Positions 53,033 to 62,335 of a stretch of DNA of 64,000 nt are shown here, one piece after another (the first letter of the stretch is position 1; each line of letters opens with the position of its first letter). Source of the DNA: Chloroflexota bacterium. GTDB taxonomy: Bacteria; Chloroflexota; UBA11872; VXOZ01. The translations under genes were made by a program, and so were the position numbers. The notes beneath the pieces were generated by a model. It saw only the letters and a program-made list of their open reading frames with translations, searched no databases and was not told the origin of the DNA. The stretch is from positions 62,001 to 126,000 of the forward strand of contig JAAXIC010000017.1 in the NCBI GenBank assembly GCA_012270555.1, in the 5' to 3' direction.

Positions 53033-55126
53033 ATGCCTGTGGACTCATCTTTGCGCGTCGGTGTCGATATCGGCGGTACCTTCACCGACCTCGTCTTCAT
53101 GGATTCCCAGGGGCTGCGGGCGTGGACTAAGGTGTCTTCAACCGCCGCTGACTTTGCCCAGGGCATTGTCCAGGGCCTTGACGCGCTCATTCGCGAAACG
53201 GAATCCGAGAGCGCGGACATTTGTGAAGTTATTCACGCGACCACCGTAGCGACCAACGCCATCCTGGAGGGCAGGGGCGCGCTCACGGGTCTTATCACGA
53301 CGGCGGGCTTTCGCGACGTGCTGGAGATCCGGCGCTTGCGCATGCCGCGTCTCTACGACCTGCACTGGGAACCCCCGAAACCGCTGGTGCCGCGTGCGCT
53401 GCGGCGCGAGGTTGACGAGCGTGTCGACACGGACGGCGACGTGGTGCGCGCATTGGATGAGGAGAGTGTTCACGCGGCGATAGCGCACTTGCTGGACGCG
53501 AGCGTACGTTCGATTGCGGTTTGCCTCATCAACGCCTATCGCAATCCCGATCACGAAGAACGCATTGGCGCGTTGCTTCACGCGGCCGCGCCGGACGTTT
53601 TCGTTTCCCTTTCGTCCCACGTGCTGCCTGAAATTCGCGAGTACGAGCGGACAAGCACCACGGTGATCAATGCGTACATCGCGCCGGTGATGCGCTCGTA
53701 TCTCAATCGCCTCCACGACTCTCTCGACGAGCGGCGCATTACCGCCCCCGTGTACATGATGCAGTCCGCCGGCGGCATGATGGGCGCCGCCAAGGCGGCG
53801 GAACAGCCGATTCACGTGATCGAGTCCGGGCCTGCCGCGGGCGTAATGGGGGCGCTTTCGCTGGCCAACGCCATGAATGCGGCAAATGTGATCACCCTCG
53901 ATATGGGCGGCACGACGGCGAAAGCCTCGGTGATTGAAGATAGCCGCATTACTCGTACCAATGACTACGAGGTGGGCGGCGGCATCAGTCTCAGCGCGCG
54001 GCTGCAACGGGGCGCGGGCTACGCGCTGCGGGTGCCGGCCATAGATATCGCGGAAGTCGGCGCAGGTGGCGGCAGCATCGCGTGGATCGACCCGGCCGGC
54101 GGGCTCCGTGTCGGACCCCATAGCGCGGGCGCTGAACCCGGTCCGGTGTGCTACGCGCTGGGTGGTGAAGAGCCGACGCTCACCGATGCCAACGTCGCGC
54201 TTGGGTACTTGAATCAGACACACTTCCTCGGCGGAGAATTGCCCATAGATGCCGACCATGCACGCGCGAACTTGAGTAAAAAACTGGCTACTCCCCTTGA
54301 CCTCAGTATTGAAGATACGGCTCTCGGCATTCATCGCATTGCGGTGTCGCACATGAGCCGCGCCGTACGGGCGGTCACGGTGGAACGCGGGCGCTCGCCC
54401 GCGGATTTTGTGCTGTTTGCGTTTGGCGGCAGCGGGCCGCTGCATGCCGCCGAAATGGCGCAGGAGCTTGGCGTGGGGCAGGTCGTCGTACCGCCGTTTC
54501 CGGGGCTTTTCAGTTCACTGGGTCTGCTCTGCGTGGACGTGGCGCAGCACGCGGTGCAAACGGTATTGCTGCCGCTTGACACGGTGAGTGAAGAAGAGAT
54601 CAATCAACATTACCAAGCGCTGGAGTCGCGTTTGTCTGCCGAGTTGGGAGCGAGCGGCGCGGCGCGGCAGGACGGCGATTGGCAGCGATTTGCTGATCTG
54701 CGCTACGCCGGTCAGTCTTTCGAGCTTACCGTACCTTTCGAGGAATCTAAGCCGGCAGTGATGCGGCAGGCTTTTGAGAGGGAGCACGAGCGCACGTACG
54801 GACACAAGGCCCCTGACGACCCCGTGGAACTCGTAAACCTGCGTGTGGAGGTGACGCTGCCGCGTGAAGGCGCGCACCGCTGGGGCAGCACTGCTACCAG
54901 AAAGGGAATGCTTGACGGTCCGAAAGAGCGGACAGCGTATTTCGGCGCCGCAAGCGGCCAGCGCACAGTGCCGCTGCTCGCGCGCCATGAACTAGAGACG
55001 ATTGATCGACCCGGTCCGCTGATCATAGAGGAGTACGACACGACGATTCTGGTACCGCCCAATTGCACTGCGAAACGCGACGCGTGGGACAATGTGGTGA
55101 TCACCGTGGGAGAGGAGCGGACGTGA
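53033..55126 (+). CDS. Hydantoinase/oxoprolinase A subunit family protein
   Basis: The 697-residue protein is a HyuA/5-oxoprolinase N-type subunit of the actin-like ATPase fold. ATP-site motifs include RVGVDIGGTFTDLVFMD at the N-terminus, ATTVATNAILEGRG and ITLDMGGTTAKASVIED. Family enzymes use ATP to open hydantoins, N-methylhydantoin or 5-oxoproline rings together with the HyuB partner. Its last codon overlaps the GTG start of hyuB-like (GTGA). The ATG sits 3 bases after the maleate-isomerase-like gene. Confidence 0.92.
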   Translation: MPVDSSLRVGVDIGGTFTDLVFMDSQGLRAWTKVSSTAADFAQGIVQGLDALIRETESESADICEVIHATTVATNAILEGRGALTGLITTAGFRDVLEIRRLRMPRLYDLHWEPPKPLVPRALRREVDERVDTDGDVVRALDEESVHAAIAHLLDASVRSIAVCLINAYRNPDHEERIGALLHAAAPDVFVSLSSHVLPEIREYERTSTTVINAYIAPVMRSYLNRLHDSLDERRITAPVYMMQSAGGMMGAAKAAEQPIHVIESGPAAGVMGALSLANAMNAANVITLDMGGTTAKASVIEDSRITRTNDYEVGGGISLSARLQRGAGYALRVPAIDIAEVGAGGGSIAWIDPAGGLRVGPHSAGAEPGPVCYALGGEEPTLTDANVALGYLNQTHFLGGELPIDADHARANLSKKLATPLDLSIEDTALGIHRIAVSHMSRAVRAVTVERGRSPADFVLFAFGGSGPLHAAEMAQELGVGQVVVPPFPGLFSSLGLLCVDVAQHAVQTVLLPLDTVSEEEINQHYQALESRLSAELGASGAARQDGDWQRFADLRYAGQSFELTVPFEESKPAVMRQAFEREHERTYGHKAPDDPVELVNLRVEVTLPREGAHRWGSTATRKGMLDGPKERTAYFGAASGQRTVPLLARHELETIDRPGPLIIEEYDTTILVPPNCTAKRDAWDNVVITVGEERT

Positions 55127-56841
55127 GCCGAGAGTTCGATCCGGTAGAAACGGAAATTCTCAAGAACGCGCTGGAATCGCTGGTGGATGAGATGGCGATG
55201 ACGGTGCTTCGGACGGCGTATTCGAACAACCTCAAGAACAGCATGGACTTTTCCACGGCGCTCTGCCAGCCCAGCGGCGAGCTCATTGCCCAGGGATTGA
55301 CTCTCCCGCTGCATCTCGGTTCAGTGCCTCATGCTATGGAAAGCATTTTCGCGACGTTCGGCGGCGACGTGCAGCCGGGCGACATCTACATGCTCAACGA
55401 TCCGTACGCCGGTGGTACGCACTTGCCGGACATCTATATCTTCAAGCCCGTATTCTTGGAGGGCGAACTTGCGTGTTTCTTGGTATCAATTGCCCATCAC
55501 GCCGACGTGGGCGGCATGGTGGCAGGCGGCAACGGCTGTGACGCTACCGAAATCTTCCAGGAGGGCATCCGCATTCCGCCGCTCAAGCTCTACGCCGCCG
55601 GCGAACCGAACGAAGCCGTCTTTGAGCTCATGCGCGCGAATGTGCGCGTGCCGCGCCTCGTGCTGGGCGATATTCGCGCGCAACTTTCCGCCTGCCACGT
55701 GGGCGAGCGACGTGTGGCGACTCTCTTTGCGCGCTACGGACACGAGGATCTGCAGGCGCGGTTTTCCGCGCTACTCGACTACACGGAACGGCTGGCGCGG
55801 CAGGCTATTGCCGATCTGCCCGATGGTGAATACGCGTTCACCGACTACATTGACGACGACGGTTTTGATCCGGGACCAATACCCATTGCCGTCACCGTGA
55901 AGGTGCACGGGGATTCGATGACGGTGGATTTTGCCGGCACGTCGCCCCAGGTGCGCGGCGGCATCAATTCACCAATACCGTTCACGCGCTCGGCGGTATA
56001 CGCCTGCGTGCGCAGTCTCATGGGAGAAGAAATCCCGAACAACGAAGGGTACTTCCGCCCGATCGAGGTGATTGCGCCCGAAAGCTCGGTTATCAATCCC
56101 AGCATGCCCGCGCCGGTGGCGGCGCGCGGCCTCACGGGTTACCGGACGGCAAATGCCGTGATGGGCGCTCTCGCCAAGCTGGCGCCGGAACGCATACCGG
56201 CGTGCGAGGTAGGCGGCGATACCGGCGTGAGCATTGGCGGCTACGACGATGACGGCAACCCGTTTGTCTACCTCGAATTCCTCTTTGGCTCGTGGGGAGG
56301 CAAGCCTTGGAGCGACGGTACCGACGCCATGGCGAGCATTGTCGTGAACTTCTCGAACAATCCGGTGGAGGTTGTGGAAGCCGAGTTGCCCTTGCGCATC
56401 GAGCGCTACGGCTATGTGCCGGATTCCGAAGGCGCGGGTAAGTATCGCGGTGGCCTGGCGTTGGTGCGCGACTACCGCCTGCGCGAGCAGCGCGCCACCT
56501 TACAGTTGCGTTCTGATCGACATAAGAGGCATGCATACGGTCTGGCGGGCGGCCACGACGGCGCGCCATCGCAAAACATCCTCAATCCAGATACGGAAGC
56601 GCGCGTGCTTACGAGTAAGGCCACTGAGACGATATTTGAGGACGACCTGTTCCGGCACATGGTGTCAGGGGCCGGTGGCTGGGGCAATCCCCTGGAACGC
56701 GATCCGCAGCTTGTGCTGGATGACGTGCGCAATGAAAAGGTATCGCGTGAGCGGGCCCGGGAGGTCTACGGGGTCGTGGTAACTGCTGCGGGCGAGTTGG
56801 ACCCTGAAGCTACGGAACGTTGCCGAGCCGGAAGCGGCTGA
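55123..56841 (+). CDS. Hydantoinase/oxoprolinase B subunit family protein
   Basis: The 572-residue protein is the HyuB/acetone carboxylase beta-like partner. FDPVETEILKNALESLVDEM at the N-terminus, MLNDPYAGGTHLPDIYIFKP and VSIAHHADVGGMV with metal-binding His and Asp residues identify it. The start is GTG at 55123, which overlaps the hyuA stop by GTGA and follows GAGAGGAG. The complex would hydrolyse a cyclic imide/amide at the expense of ATP. The last 20 residues are variable. Confidence 0.92.
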   Translation: MSREFDPVETEILKNALESLVDEMAMTVLRTAYSNNLKNSMDFSTALCQPSGELIAQGLTLPLHLGSVPHAMESIFATFGGDVQPGDIYMLNDPYAGGTHLPDIYIFKPVFLEGELACFLVSIAHHADVGGMVAGGNGCDATEIFQEGIRIPPLKLYAAGEPNEAVFELMRANVRVPRLVLGDIRAQLSACHVGERRVATLFARYGHEDLQARFSALLDYTERLARQAIADLPDGEYAFTDYIDDDGFDPGPIPIAVTVKVHGDSMTVDFAGTSPQVRGGINSPIPFTRSAVYACVRSLMGEEIPNNEGYFRPIEVIAPESSVINPSMPAPVAARGLTGYRTANAVMGALAKLAPERIPACEVGGDTGVSIGGYDDDGNPFVYLEFLFGSWGGKPWSDGTDAMASIVVNFSNNPVEVVEAELPLRIERYGYVPDSEGAGKYRGGLALVRDYRLREQRATLQLRSDRHKRHAYGLAGGHDGAPSQNILNPDTEARVLTSKATETIFEDDLFRHMVSGAGGWGNPLERDPQLVLDDVRNEKVSRERAREVYGVVVTAAGELDPEATERCRAGSG

Positions 56842-57161
56842 TTGTGAGATCGTTTCGGGCGGTCAGGTTAGGAAAGTAACGTCGCGGCCTTTGCCAGCAG
56901 TCGGACGTCTTGGTCCCGCTATTTCAGCCTCGTTGGCGCGATTCCCTGATGATGCGGTGACGCTGGCGCAGGTTACAAACCTGCGCTACCGGATACTGGC
57001 AACGACACCTGTGCCTTCGTCCGTTGCTTGCAGACTAAGCGATTCCTTGACCCGGTTAGCATAGCCGGATCCAAGTGCCTAGATGGCACAATCCACGCTC
57101 TTGCTCCTACGCACCTCTAGTAATTTGCTGCGACTGCCTCTAGTCCGCGCAATTCATAGGT
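56842..57161. other. Convergent intergenic region
   Basis: This is 320 bases without a supported gene, between the convergent hyuB-like and DegT genes. It contains the palindrome copy at 56966-56986, which could act as a bidirectional terminator. Nothing else recognisable is present. Confidence 0.6.
56966..56986. repeat. Dispersed palindrome GCGCAGGTT-N3-AACCTGCGC (copy 3)
   Basis: This is identical in its arms and ACA centre to the copy at 15149, again followed by TACCGG. It lies between convergent genes. Confidence 0.8.
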
Positions 57162-58454
57162 TCACGCCGGTGCCAGCTCTGCGAGCCGGTCTGCATTAGC
57201 GATTACTTTGCGGAAGGCGGCGCCGACTTGCTCCACCCACTCCGGGTTGGGATCAATCGGGGTCTGAATCCAGAACGCCGTACCGTGAATGCGTTCGCTC
57301 ACGGGCAGAGAGCCGCGCTGCCTGCGCACGCGCGAGTCTGACGGCAGGTCCTTCCAGGGACCGCCGACATTGTCGAGCGCATAGTCGTTGAAGAGCGGCT
57401 CCAGGTGCATTACGCCATAGCCAAAGGGTGTTATCTCCGTCTTCGTCTGTACGCCTTCAGCGACCAACGCTTTGAGAAGAGTATCTACAGGCACGCCGAT
57501 TGCCTCAGTGTCGAACATCCCGGCGTAGTGTATCAAGCCGCCGCGTATTGCCTTGGAATAGACCTGCTGCGGATACACGCCCGGAATAGCGCTCAGCAGA
57601 GCGTCGAGCCGGTCGAACCACGCCCGGCGCTTCTCGTTCATTTCCGGCAACCGCCGGAACTGGGCGCGCACCATGCCGATGGCGAGCGGATTGGCGCGGT
57701 ATTTGACCCCCAGTCCCATGTTGCGCAAGTCGGCGAACTCGGCAGTCGACCAGAGCTTGCCACAGCGCCCGTACTGGCCGAGCGCCAGCATGCGGTCGTA
57801 GAGCGCGTCATCGTCCGTCACGGCGACACCGGCCTCGATACCCGTCATGGCCTTGCCCTTCTGCAGGCTGAAACAGCCGATGTGACCGAACGAGCCGACC
57901 GGTTTGCCATCCCAGGTTGCGCCATGGGCGTGTGAAGCGTCCTCGATGAGGACGATGTCGGTGCCGTCCACGATCTCCCGAAACGCGTCGAGGTCCGCCG
58001 GGTTGCCATAAACGTGCGTGATGACAATGGCGCACGTGCGGTCGGTGATCTTGCGCCGGACATCCGCCGGGTCCGCGCAGAAAGTCTCCGGGTCTGCATC
58101 GCAGAACACCGGCGTCGCGCCGCAATGGAGTATGGGACTGATGGACGCGTGCCACGTCACGGAGGGCACGATCACCTCTTTGCCCGCATGGGCGCCCGCG
58201 GCAAAGATGGCGGAATGGATGGTGGCCGTGCCGTTGCACATGGCGAGCGCATGCTTGGTGCCGATGAACTCGCGCCACTCTTGCTCGAACAGGTCTAACT
58301 CCGCATACGCATCCCCAAAGTTATCCATCACCCGCAGCACGTACTCCTTTTCCAGGTCGGTCACACGCTCCCAACGGTCGTTGATGGGAGCCGTCACTGT
58401 TTGTGGCCCGCCGTCTAGCGCTAATGCCGACGGGACGCTCAATGTCTTTGCCAT
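57162..58454 (-). CDS. DegT/DnrJ/EryC1/StrS-family PLP aminotransferase
   Basis: The 430-residue sugar aminotransferase-like protein starts MAKTLSVPSALALDGGPQT. It has the DegT hallmarks FEQEWREFIGTKHALAMCNGTATIH, VTWHASISPILHCGATPVFCD, VLIEDASHAHGA and the Schiff-base Lys in FSLQKGKAMTGIEAG. Members aminate nucleotide-activated or scyllo-inosose-type sugars, or act as 3,5-AHBA-type synthases. The ATG at 58454 follows GGGAGG by 7 bases; the frame extends 24 codons upstream. The gene is monocistronic. The substrate is unknown. Confidence 0.9.
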   Translation of the reverse strand: MAKTLSVPSALALDGGPQTVTAPINDRWERVTDLEKEYVLRVMDNFGDAYAELDLFEQEWREFIGTKHALAMCNGTATIHSAIFAAGAHAGKEVIVPSVTWHASISPILHCGATPVFCDADPETFCADPADVRRKITDRTCAIVITHVYGNPADLDAFREIVDGTDIVLIEDASHAHGATWDGKPVGSFGHIGCFSLQKGKAMTGIEAGVAVTDDDALYDRMLALGQYGRCGKLWSTAEFADLRNMGLGVKYRANPLAIGMVRAQFRRLPEMNEKRRAWFDRLDALLSAIPGVYPQQVYSKAIRGGLIHYAGMFDTEAIGVPVDTLLKALVAEGVQTKTEITPFGYGVMHLEPLFNDYALDNVGGPWKDLPSDSRVRRQRGSLPVSERIHGTAFWIQTPIDPNPEWVEQVGAAFRKVIANADRLAELAPA

Positions 58455-58619
58455 GCCTAGCCTCCCTATATTGGCTTGGTTGCTTTGGCAACAACTATTG
58501 CCCATGTTCGCCCGCATGTCAAGCACACAGATGGCTGGCCTTTCGGCGTGCTATCGCGTGCGGAACGGCGCACGTCAGATTGGACCGAAGGAGAGGCCAT
58601 TCGGTAGAAGAATAACGAA

Positions 58620-58648
58620 GGAGGTGCGTGCCAAAGTCGCGCACCTCC
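58620..58648 (-). terminator. Hairpin downstream of the PspC gene
   Basis: GGAGGTGCG (58620-58628) pairs with CGCACCTCC (58640-58648) around an 11-base loop. Reading the minus strand, a T-rich stretch (TTCGTTATTCTTCT) follows it. It lies 28 bases beyond the PspC stop, so it is a likely Rho-independent terminator. Confidence 0.55.
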
Positions 58649-58675
58649 CATGCTTGCTAGTTGGTTGGCAAGCCG

Positions 58676-59836
58676 CTAGTGGCTGTTATTCGCTGCCCTC
58701 TTGCGGCTCCATTGCCAGAGCAGCAGTACGCCAAAGCCAATTATTGCGAGCGGCCAGGTGAGATCGGACACAAACGAGGGCAGGAGTTGGTTTATCAGAA
58801 TGAGCGCCCCAAAGCCGACCAGCCCGCCACCGATCCAGGTGCGCCACGCCGGTCGCGGTATCACGCGATTTCTGTGGACCAGCATCGCCCCGCCAATTGC
58901 CATCATGAAGACTACAGGGATGATGCCGTCTGAAAACCAAAAGAGGCTCAGGCTGTCCAACAGCGTTAGGACACTGACAAGGACCAAGCCACCGCCGACC
59001 CAGAGGCGCCATGCCGGTCGCGGCGTGTCGTTATTGCGATAGAAGAGTAAGAGTGCGCCAATGACGAGGATTACCATCGACTCGGGGGAGAACCACAGCC
59101 ATTCCGCGTTATCGGCAAGCGCAATGAGGCCGAGAGTGATCAGTCCCGCTCCAAGGAGGGGCAGCCAGCGGTGCTTTGCTTTAGACGTGGGCGCTGCGGC
59201 TGCTTGGCGCTGCTCGCTCTGTAGGTCCTCCTCGCTGATGCCGAGGATTTCGTTCTCCAACTCTTGCTCTTGGGCGCGCTTGGCAGCGGCGGGATCGGCA
59301 GCGCGCGGCTCTCTATTGAACGTCTCGCGCACGCGGTCGCCGATCCGCTCCACCATCGGGTCTACGCGCTCTGCCACGTCTTTGAAAGTGTCGTCGGCAG
59401 CCGAGGTTATCCGACCGCTTTCCGGCATGACCAGCCAGAAAACAGGATAGGCGATCAGGGTTACGCCGCCGCTGATGAAGGTGGCGACGACCCAGAGCAC
59501 ACGCATCAAAGTCGTATCCATGCCAAGGAATTCGGCCAGGCCGCCGCAAACGCCGGCCAGCATGCGCTCGTCGCGGCTGCGCGTCAGGCGATTTTCGCGC
59601 GTGAACTCTTCTTCTGTATGAGCATAGGCCGGTGCTTCCGGCATGACGAACCAGAAGACAATATATGCAAAGAGCGCCATGCCACTGGTGAGAAAGATGG
59701 CAAGTATCCAGAGCAGACGCACGATGGTGGGGTCCCAATCAATGTATGCTGCCAGGCCTCCACAGACACCGGCGCACGTGCGGTCGGCCCGGCTCCGCAT
59801 GAGGCGCCGCACGGCGGGTTCTACCGTCTCTGCCAT
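58676..59836 (-). CDS. PspC-domain protein with two PspC domains and a membrane tail
   Basis: The 386-residue protein has two consecutive PspC domains (about 8-70 and 80-150), each with the signature CAGVCGGLAxYxxxDxxxxR and a membrane helix. A charged coiled linker with KRAQEQELENEILGIS follows, then six or so hydrophobic segments resembling LiaF-like repeats in the C-terminal half. PspC senses or dampens envelope stress in many bacteria. A very strong ribosome site (AGGAGGAG) and a near-consensus promoter precede it. A hairpin follows the stop. It may be highly expressed. Confidence 0.88.
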   Translation of the reverse strand: MAETVEPAVRRLMRSRADRTCAGVCGGLAAYIDWDPTIVRLLWILAIFLTSGMALFAYIVFWFVMPEAPAYAHTEEEFTRENRLTRSRDERMLAGVCGGLAEFLGMDTTLMRVLWVVATFISGGVTLIAYPVFWLVMPESGRITSAADDTFKDVAERVDPMVERIGDRVRETFNREPRAADPAAAKRAQEQELENEILGISEEDLQSEQRQAAAAPTSKAKHRWLPLLGAGLITLGLIALADNAEWLWFSPESMVILVIGALLLFYRNNDTPRPAWRLWVGGGLVLVSVLTLLDSLSLFWFSDGIIPVVFMMAIGGAMLVHRNRVIPRPAWRTWIGGGLVGFGALILINQLLPSFVSDLTWPLAIIGFGVLLLWQWSRKRAANNSH

Positions 59837-59881
59837 TGCTCACTCCTCCTCGGTTCGTCAAGTCTAAACATGCTCTTTAGG

Positions 59882-59911
59882 ATTATAAAACTTATATTAG
59901 CAATTAGTCAA
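59882..59911 (-). promoter_or_regulatory. Sigma-70-type promoter of the PspC gene
   Basis: Reading the minus strand, TTGACT (59906-59911) and TATAAT (59882-59887) are 18 bases apart in an AT-rich stretch. This would give a leader of about 38 bases ending in the AGGAGGAG ribosome site. The same TTGACT/TATAAT pair occurs upstream of groEL. Confidence 0.7.
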
Positions 59912-60102
59912 GTATATTTGCACAAAAGTTGGCAAAAGTCCGAGGTATTGTGCCACAATCACATTCTCTCGCTGAAGATGACGATCGCTGCCGAGGTGAG
60001 GAAGAGATAATCTGCTGCTGACAGCACAATTCTTGTGGCTCCGCGTGTACGCCCTTGCTGAGCAGATGATACACGCCTTTCAGCCGCTTTGCGGACAAGG
60101 TC

Positions 60103-61038
60103 TCAGCGTTTCGCGGCAGCGCTACCGGCAAGGGCAGGGGGCTTGGTCTCATCAGGAAGCAAGCGAGCCTCGGCAAGGATCGAGCGCACGGTTTCGTGCT
60201 GATCAGGGGGTAGCGGCGCAAGTGGGTGGCGGGGTTCGCCGCCGTGGTAGCCGCAAAGGGTCATTGCGGCCTTGAGTCCGGCGACACCGAACCGGGTCGT
60301 AACAGCGGCATTCGGCGCCATGAGCCGGTACTGCAGTTCCCGCGCACTATCCATCTCGCCCCGCTCGAAGTGCTCGAAGAGCTGCACGCACTCGCGCGGC
60401 GCGAGGTTCGCTAGTGCAGCTACGCCGCCGCTCGCGCCCACGCAGAGGGACGTAAAGAGAAAGCTCGCCGAACCTGCCATGACCGCGAAGTCCTCGTCTT
60501 GCGTCTGCCGGATGATCTCGGTGATCTGCACGATGTTGCCGGAGCTATCCTTCAGGCCGATGATGCACGGGTGTTGCGCCAGGGGCACGGCTACGTCCGG
60601 GCCCAGGTTGATGCCAGTATTGGCGGGCATGTTGTAAATGAGGATCGGCAGGTCGGCTTCATCTGCCAGTGCCACGTAGTAATCGCGCAGAACCGCAGGC
60701 GTTAGGGCGGACTTATAGTAGGAAGGCGGCAGCACTAAGGCGGCGTGGGCGCCGCGCTCCGCGGCTTGCGAAATGAAGGCAAGGGCTTGCTTTGTCGATT
60801 CATAGGAAACGCCCACAAAAACCTGAGCGTCTGTAGGCGCGTTGGCAACGACCGTGTCCACTACTAGCAGCTTCTCTGCTTCCGTGAGAGCCGGCAACTC
60901 GCCATTGGAGCCAAGGGCAACAAAGCCCGTGAGACCGGTGGGCGCGAGATTCCTTACGTTTTCCGCAAGGAGGTCCAGTGCAAGCTCTTGATTCACAAAG
61001 GGTGTCGCTAGCGGTGGATAGATGCCGGTCAGTTGCAT
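60103..61038 (-). CDS. Dihydrodipicolinate synthase-family aldolase (HOGA-like active site)
   Basis: The 311-residue class I aldolase fold has the Schiff-base Lys in CIIGLKDSSGN and the YxxxP Tyr in LIYNMPANTG. At the usual DapA loop (GTTGE) it has GFVALGSNGELPALT. That GSNGE form is the one of 4-hydroxy-2-oxoglutarate aldolase (HOGA1)-type members, so lysine synthesis is doubtful. The ATG at 61038 follows AGGAG by 8 bases, and the frame extends upstream with no site. It is divergent from the Gfo/Idh gene. A role in keto-acid breakdown fits the neighbourhood but is inference. Confidence 0.88.
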   Translation of the reverse strand: MQLTGIYPPLATPFVNQELALDLLAENVRNLAPTGLTGFVALGSNGELPALTEAEKLLVVDTVVANAPTDAQVFVGVSYESTKQALAFISQAAERGAHAALVLPPSYYKSALTPAVLRDYYVALADEADLPILIYNMPANTGINLGPDVAVPLAQHPCIIGLKDSSGNIVQITEIIRQTQDEDFAVMAGSASFLFTSLCVGASGGVAALANLAPRECVQLFEHFERGEMDSARELQYRLMAPNAAVTTRFGVAGLKAAMTLCGYHGGEPRHPLAPLPPDQHETVRSILAEARLLPDETKPPALAGSAAAKR

Positions 61039-61297
61039 GGGAATTACTCCTGTCGCAGTGGTCCGTTCACCGCCAAGTATAGTCCCAGGCGAACGCGTAG
61101 ACAAAGTCGCGCTCCTGCCTGGCACGGTGCGGCCTGCTGCCGTATTGGGCTGTGGACGGTGTTTTCACTTGGAAAGTGCGGGAGTTTTGTGTTTCACCTT
61201 GGGGCACGTACAATAGGCGGAGAAGCCGCGGGCCTTGGCGGCCCCGGCGGAACCAAGGCAAGAAGACCTGGATTACCAAAGAAGGGAGCGAGACGCT

Positions 61298-62335
61298 GTG
61301 GGAGTGAGAATTGGCATCATAGGCGTTGGCGGGCGGTCCGTGCGCGAGATGCACGACCTGGTTCAGATTCCCGAAGCAGAAATTGTAGGCTTATGCGATA
61401 TCGATGAGCCGCGGTGCGCGGCGGCCGTGGACACGATCAATGGCTCTTTACCGGAGGGGGCCAATCCGATTCAGCCAGGACTCTTTTCCGATCACCGGGC
61501 GATGCTCGACGCCGCGGAGTTGGACGCGGTATATATTTCATTGCCCACGTTTGCGCACGGCCAGATCGATCATGACGTGATTGCGGCCGGCAAGGCGGTG
61601 TTGATCGAAAAGCCCATTGCTCTCGAGCTTTCTGTAGCTAAGGAGATTGCGGCCCACATTGCAGAAAAAGGGATTGTGAACTCGGTCGGTTACCAGATGC
61701 GGTATGCGCCGTCCGTCGGTCAAACGCGCGCTTTGCTGGAGGGCGTGACGATCGGTATGGTCATTGCCGTGCGCTGGGGACAGTTGCCGGGAACGCCGTG
61801 GTGGCGAGTGCAGGAGCAGTCCGGCGGCATGCTCATCGAACAGCACACTCACGGCATCGACCTGGTGCGGTATTTCGTGGGCGAGCCGGATACCTTCTAC
61901 GCCGCCGGCGATACTGTGTTGCTCACGGACGTGCCGAACTTGAACATCTTTGACGTGAATGCGGTGACCGTGCGGTTCAAGAACCGGGCGGTAGGCATGA
62001 TTGGCAACTCGCCCGCGGCACATGCCGGCACACCGCCGAACATCACCAACGTAGTCCACATTCTCGCGAAAGACCTGACCGTGACTGCGGGGTTCGACAG
62101 CACGACGGTATGGCGTACGGGCCAGGAGCCGGAGACAATCGCGTCCGATCAGGATTCCAACCTCCTGCTCAACCAGGCATTTGTGAACGCGGTTGCCAAT
62201 AACACGCAGGATGGCATCCTGTCGCCCTACTCCGACTCACTGCGGTCGTTCGCCTTCACCTATGCCGCGCAGAAGTCGGCGGAACTGCGGCGCGAAGTGC
62301 GGATCACCGACGACCTGGAGGTGGTGCCGCAATGA
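61298..62335 (+). CDS. Gfo/Idh/MocA-family oxidoreductase
   Basis: The 345-residue NAD(P)-dependent oxidoreductase has the N-terminal Rossmann motif RIGIIGVGGRSVREMHDL, the catalytic EKPIAL and the C-terminal substrate-domain signature SGGMLIEQHTHGIDLVRYF. Such enzymes oxidise inositols or sugars. The start is the GTG at 61298, preceded by GGGAG; a GTG two codons later is possible. Its TGA overlaps the next ATG by ATGA, so it is translationally coupled to a TIM-barrel epimerase, a familiar pair in inositol-like catabolism. Confidence 0.92.
   Translation: MGVRIGIIGVGGRSVREMHDLVQIPEAEIVGLCDIDEPRCAAAVDTINGSLPEGANPIQPGLFSDHRAMLDAAELDAVYISLPTFAHGQIDHDVIAAGKAVLIEKPIALELSVAKEIAAHIAEKGIVNSVGYQMRYAPSVGQTRALLEGVTIGMVIAVRWGQLPGTPWWRVQEQSGGMLIEQHTHGIDLVRYFVGEPDTFYAAGDTVLLTDVPNLNIFDVNAVTVRFKNRAVGMIGNSPAAHAGTPPNITNVVHILAKDLTVTAGFDSTTVWRTGQEPETIASDQDSNLLLNQAFVNAVANNTQDGILSPYSDSLRSFAFTYAAQKSAELRREVRITDDLEVVPQ

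Noticed and set aside
53138-54445. Long open frame antisense to the hydantoinase A gene (435 codons)
   Set aside because: The plus-strand gene carries clear family motifs. The antisense product has His/Arg-rich shadow composition.
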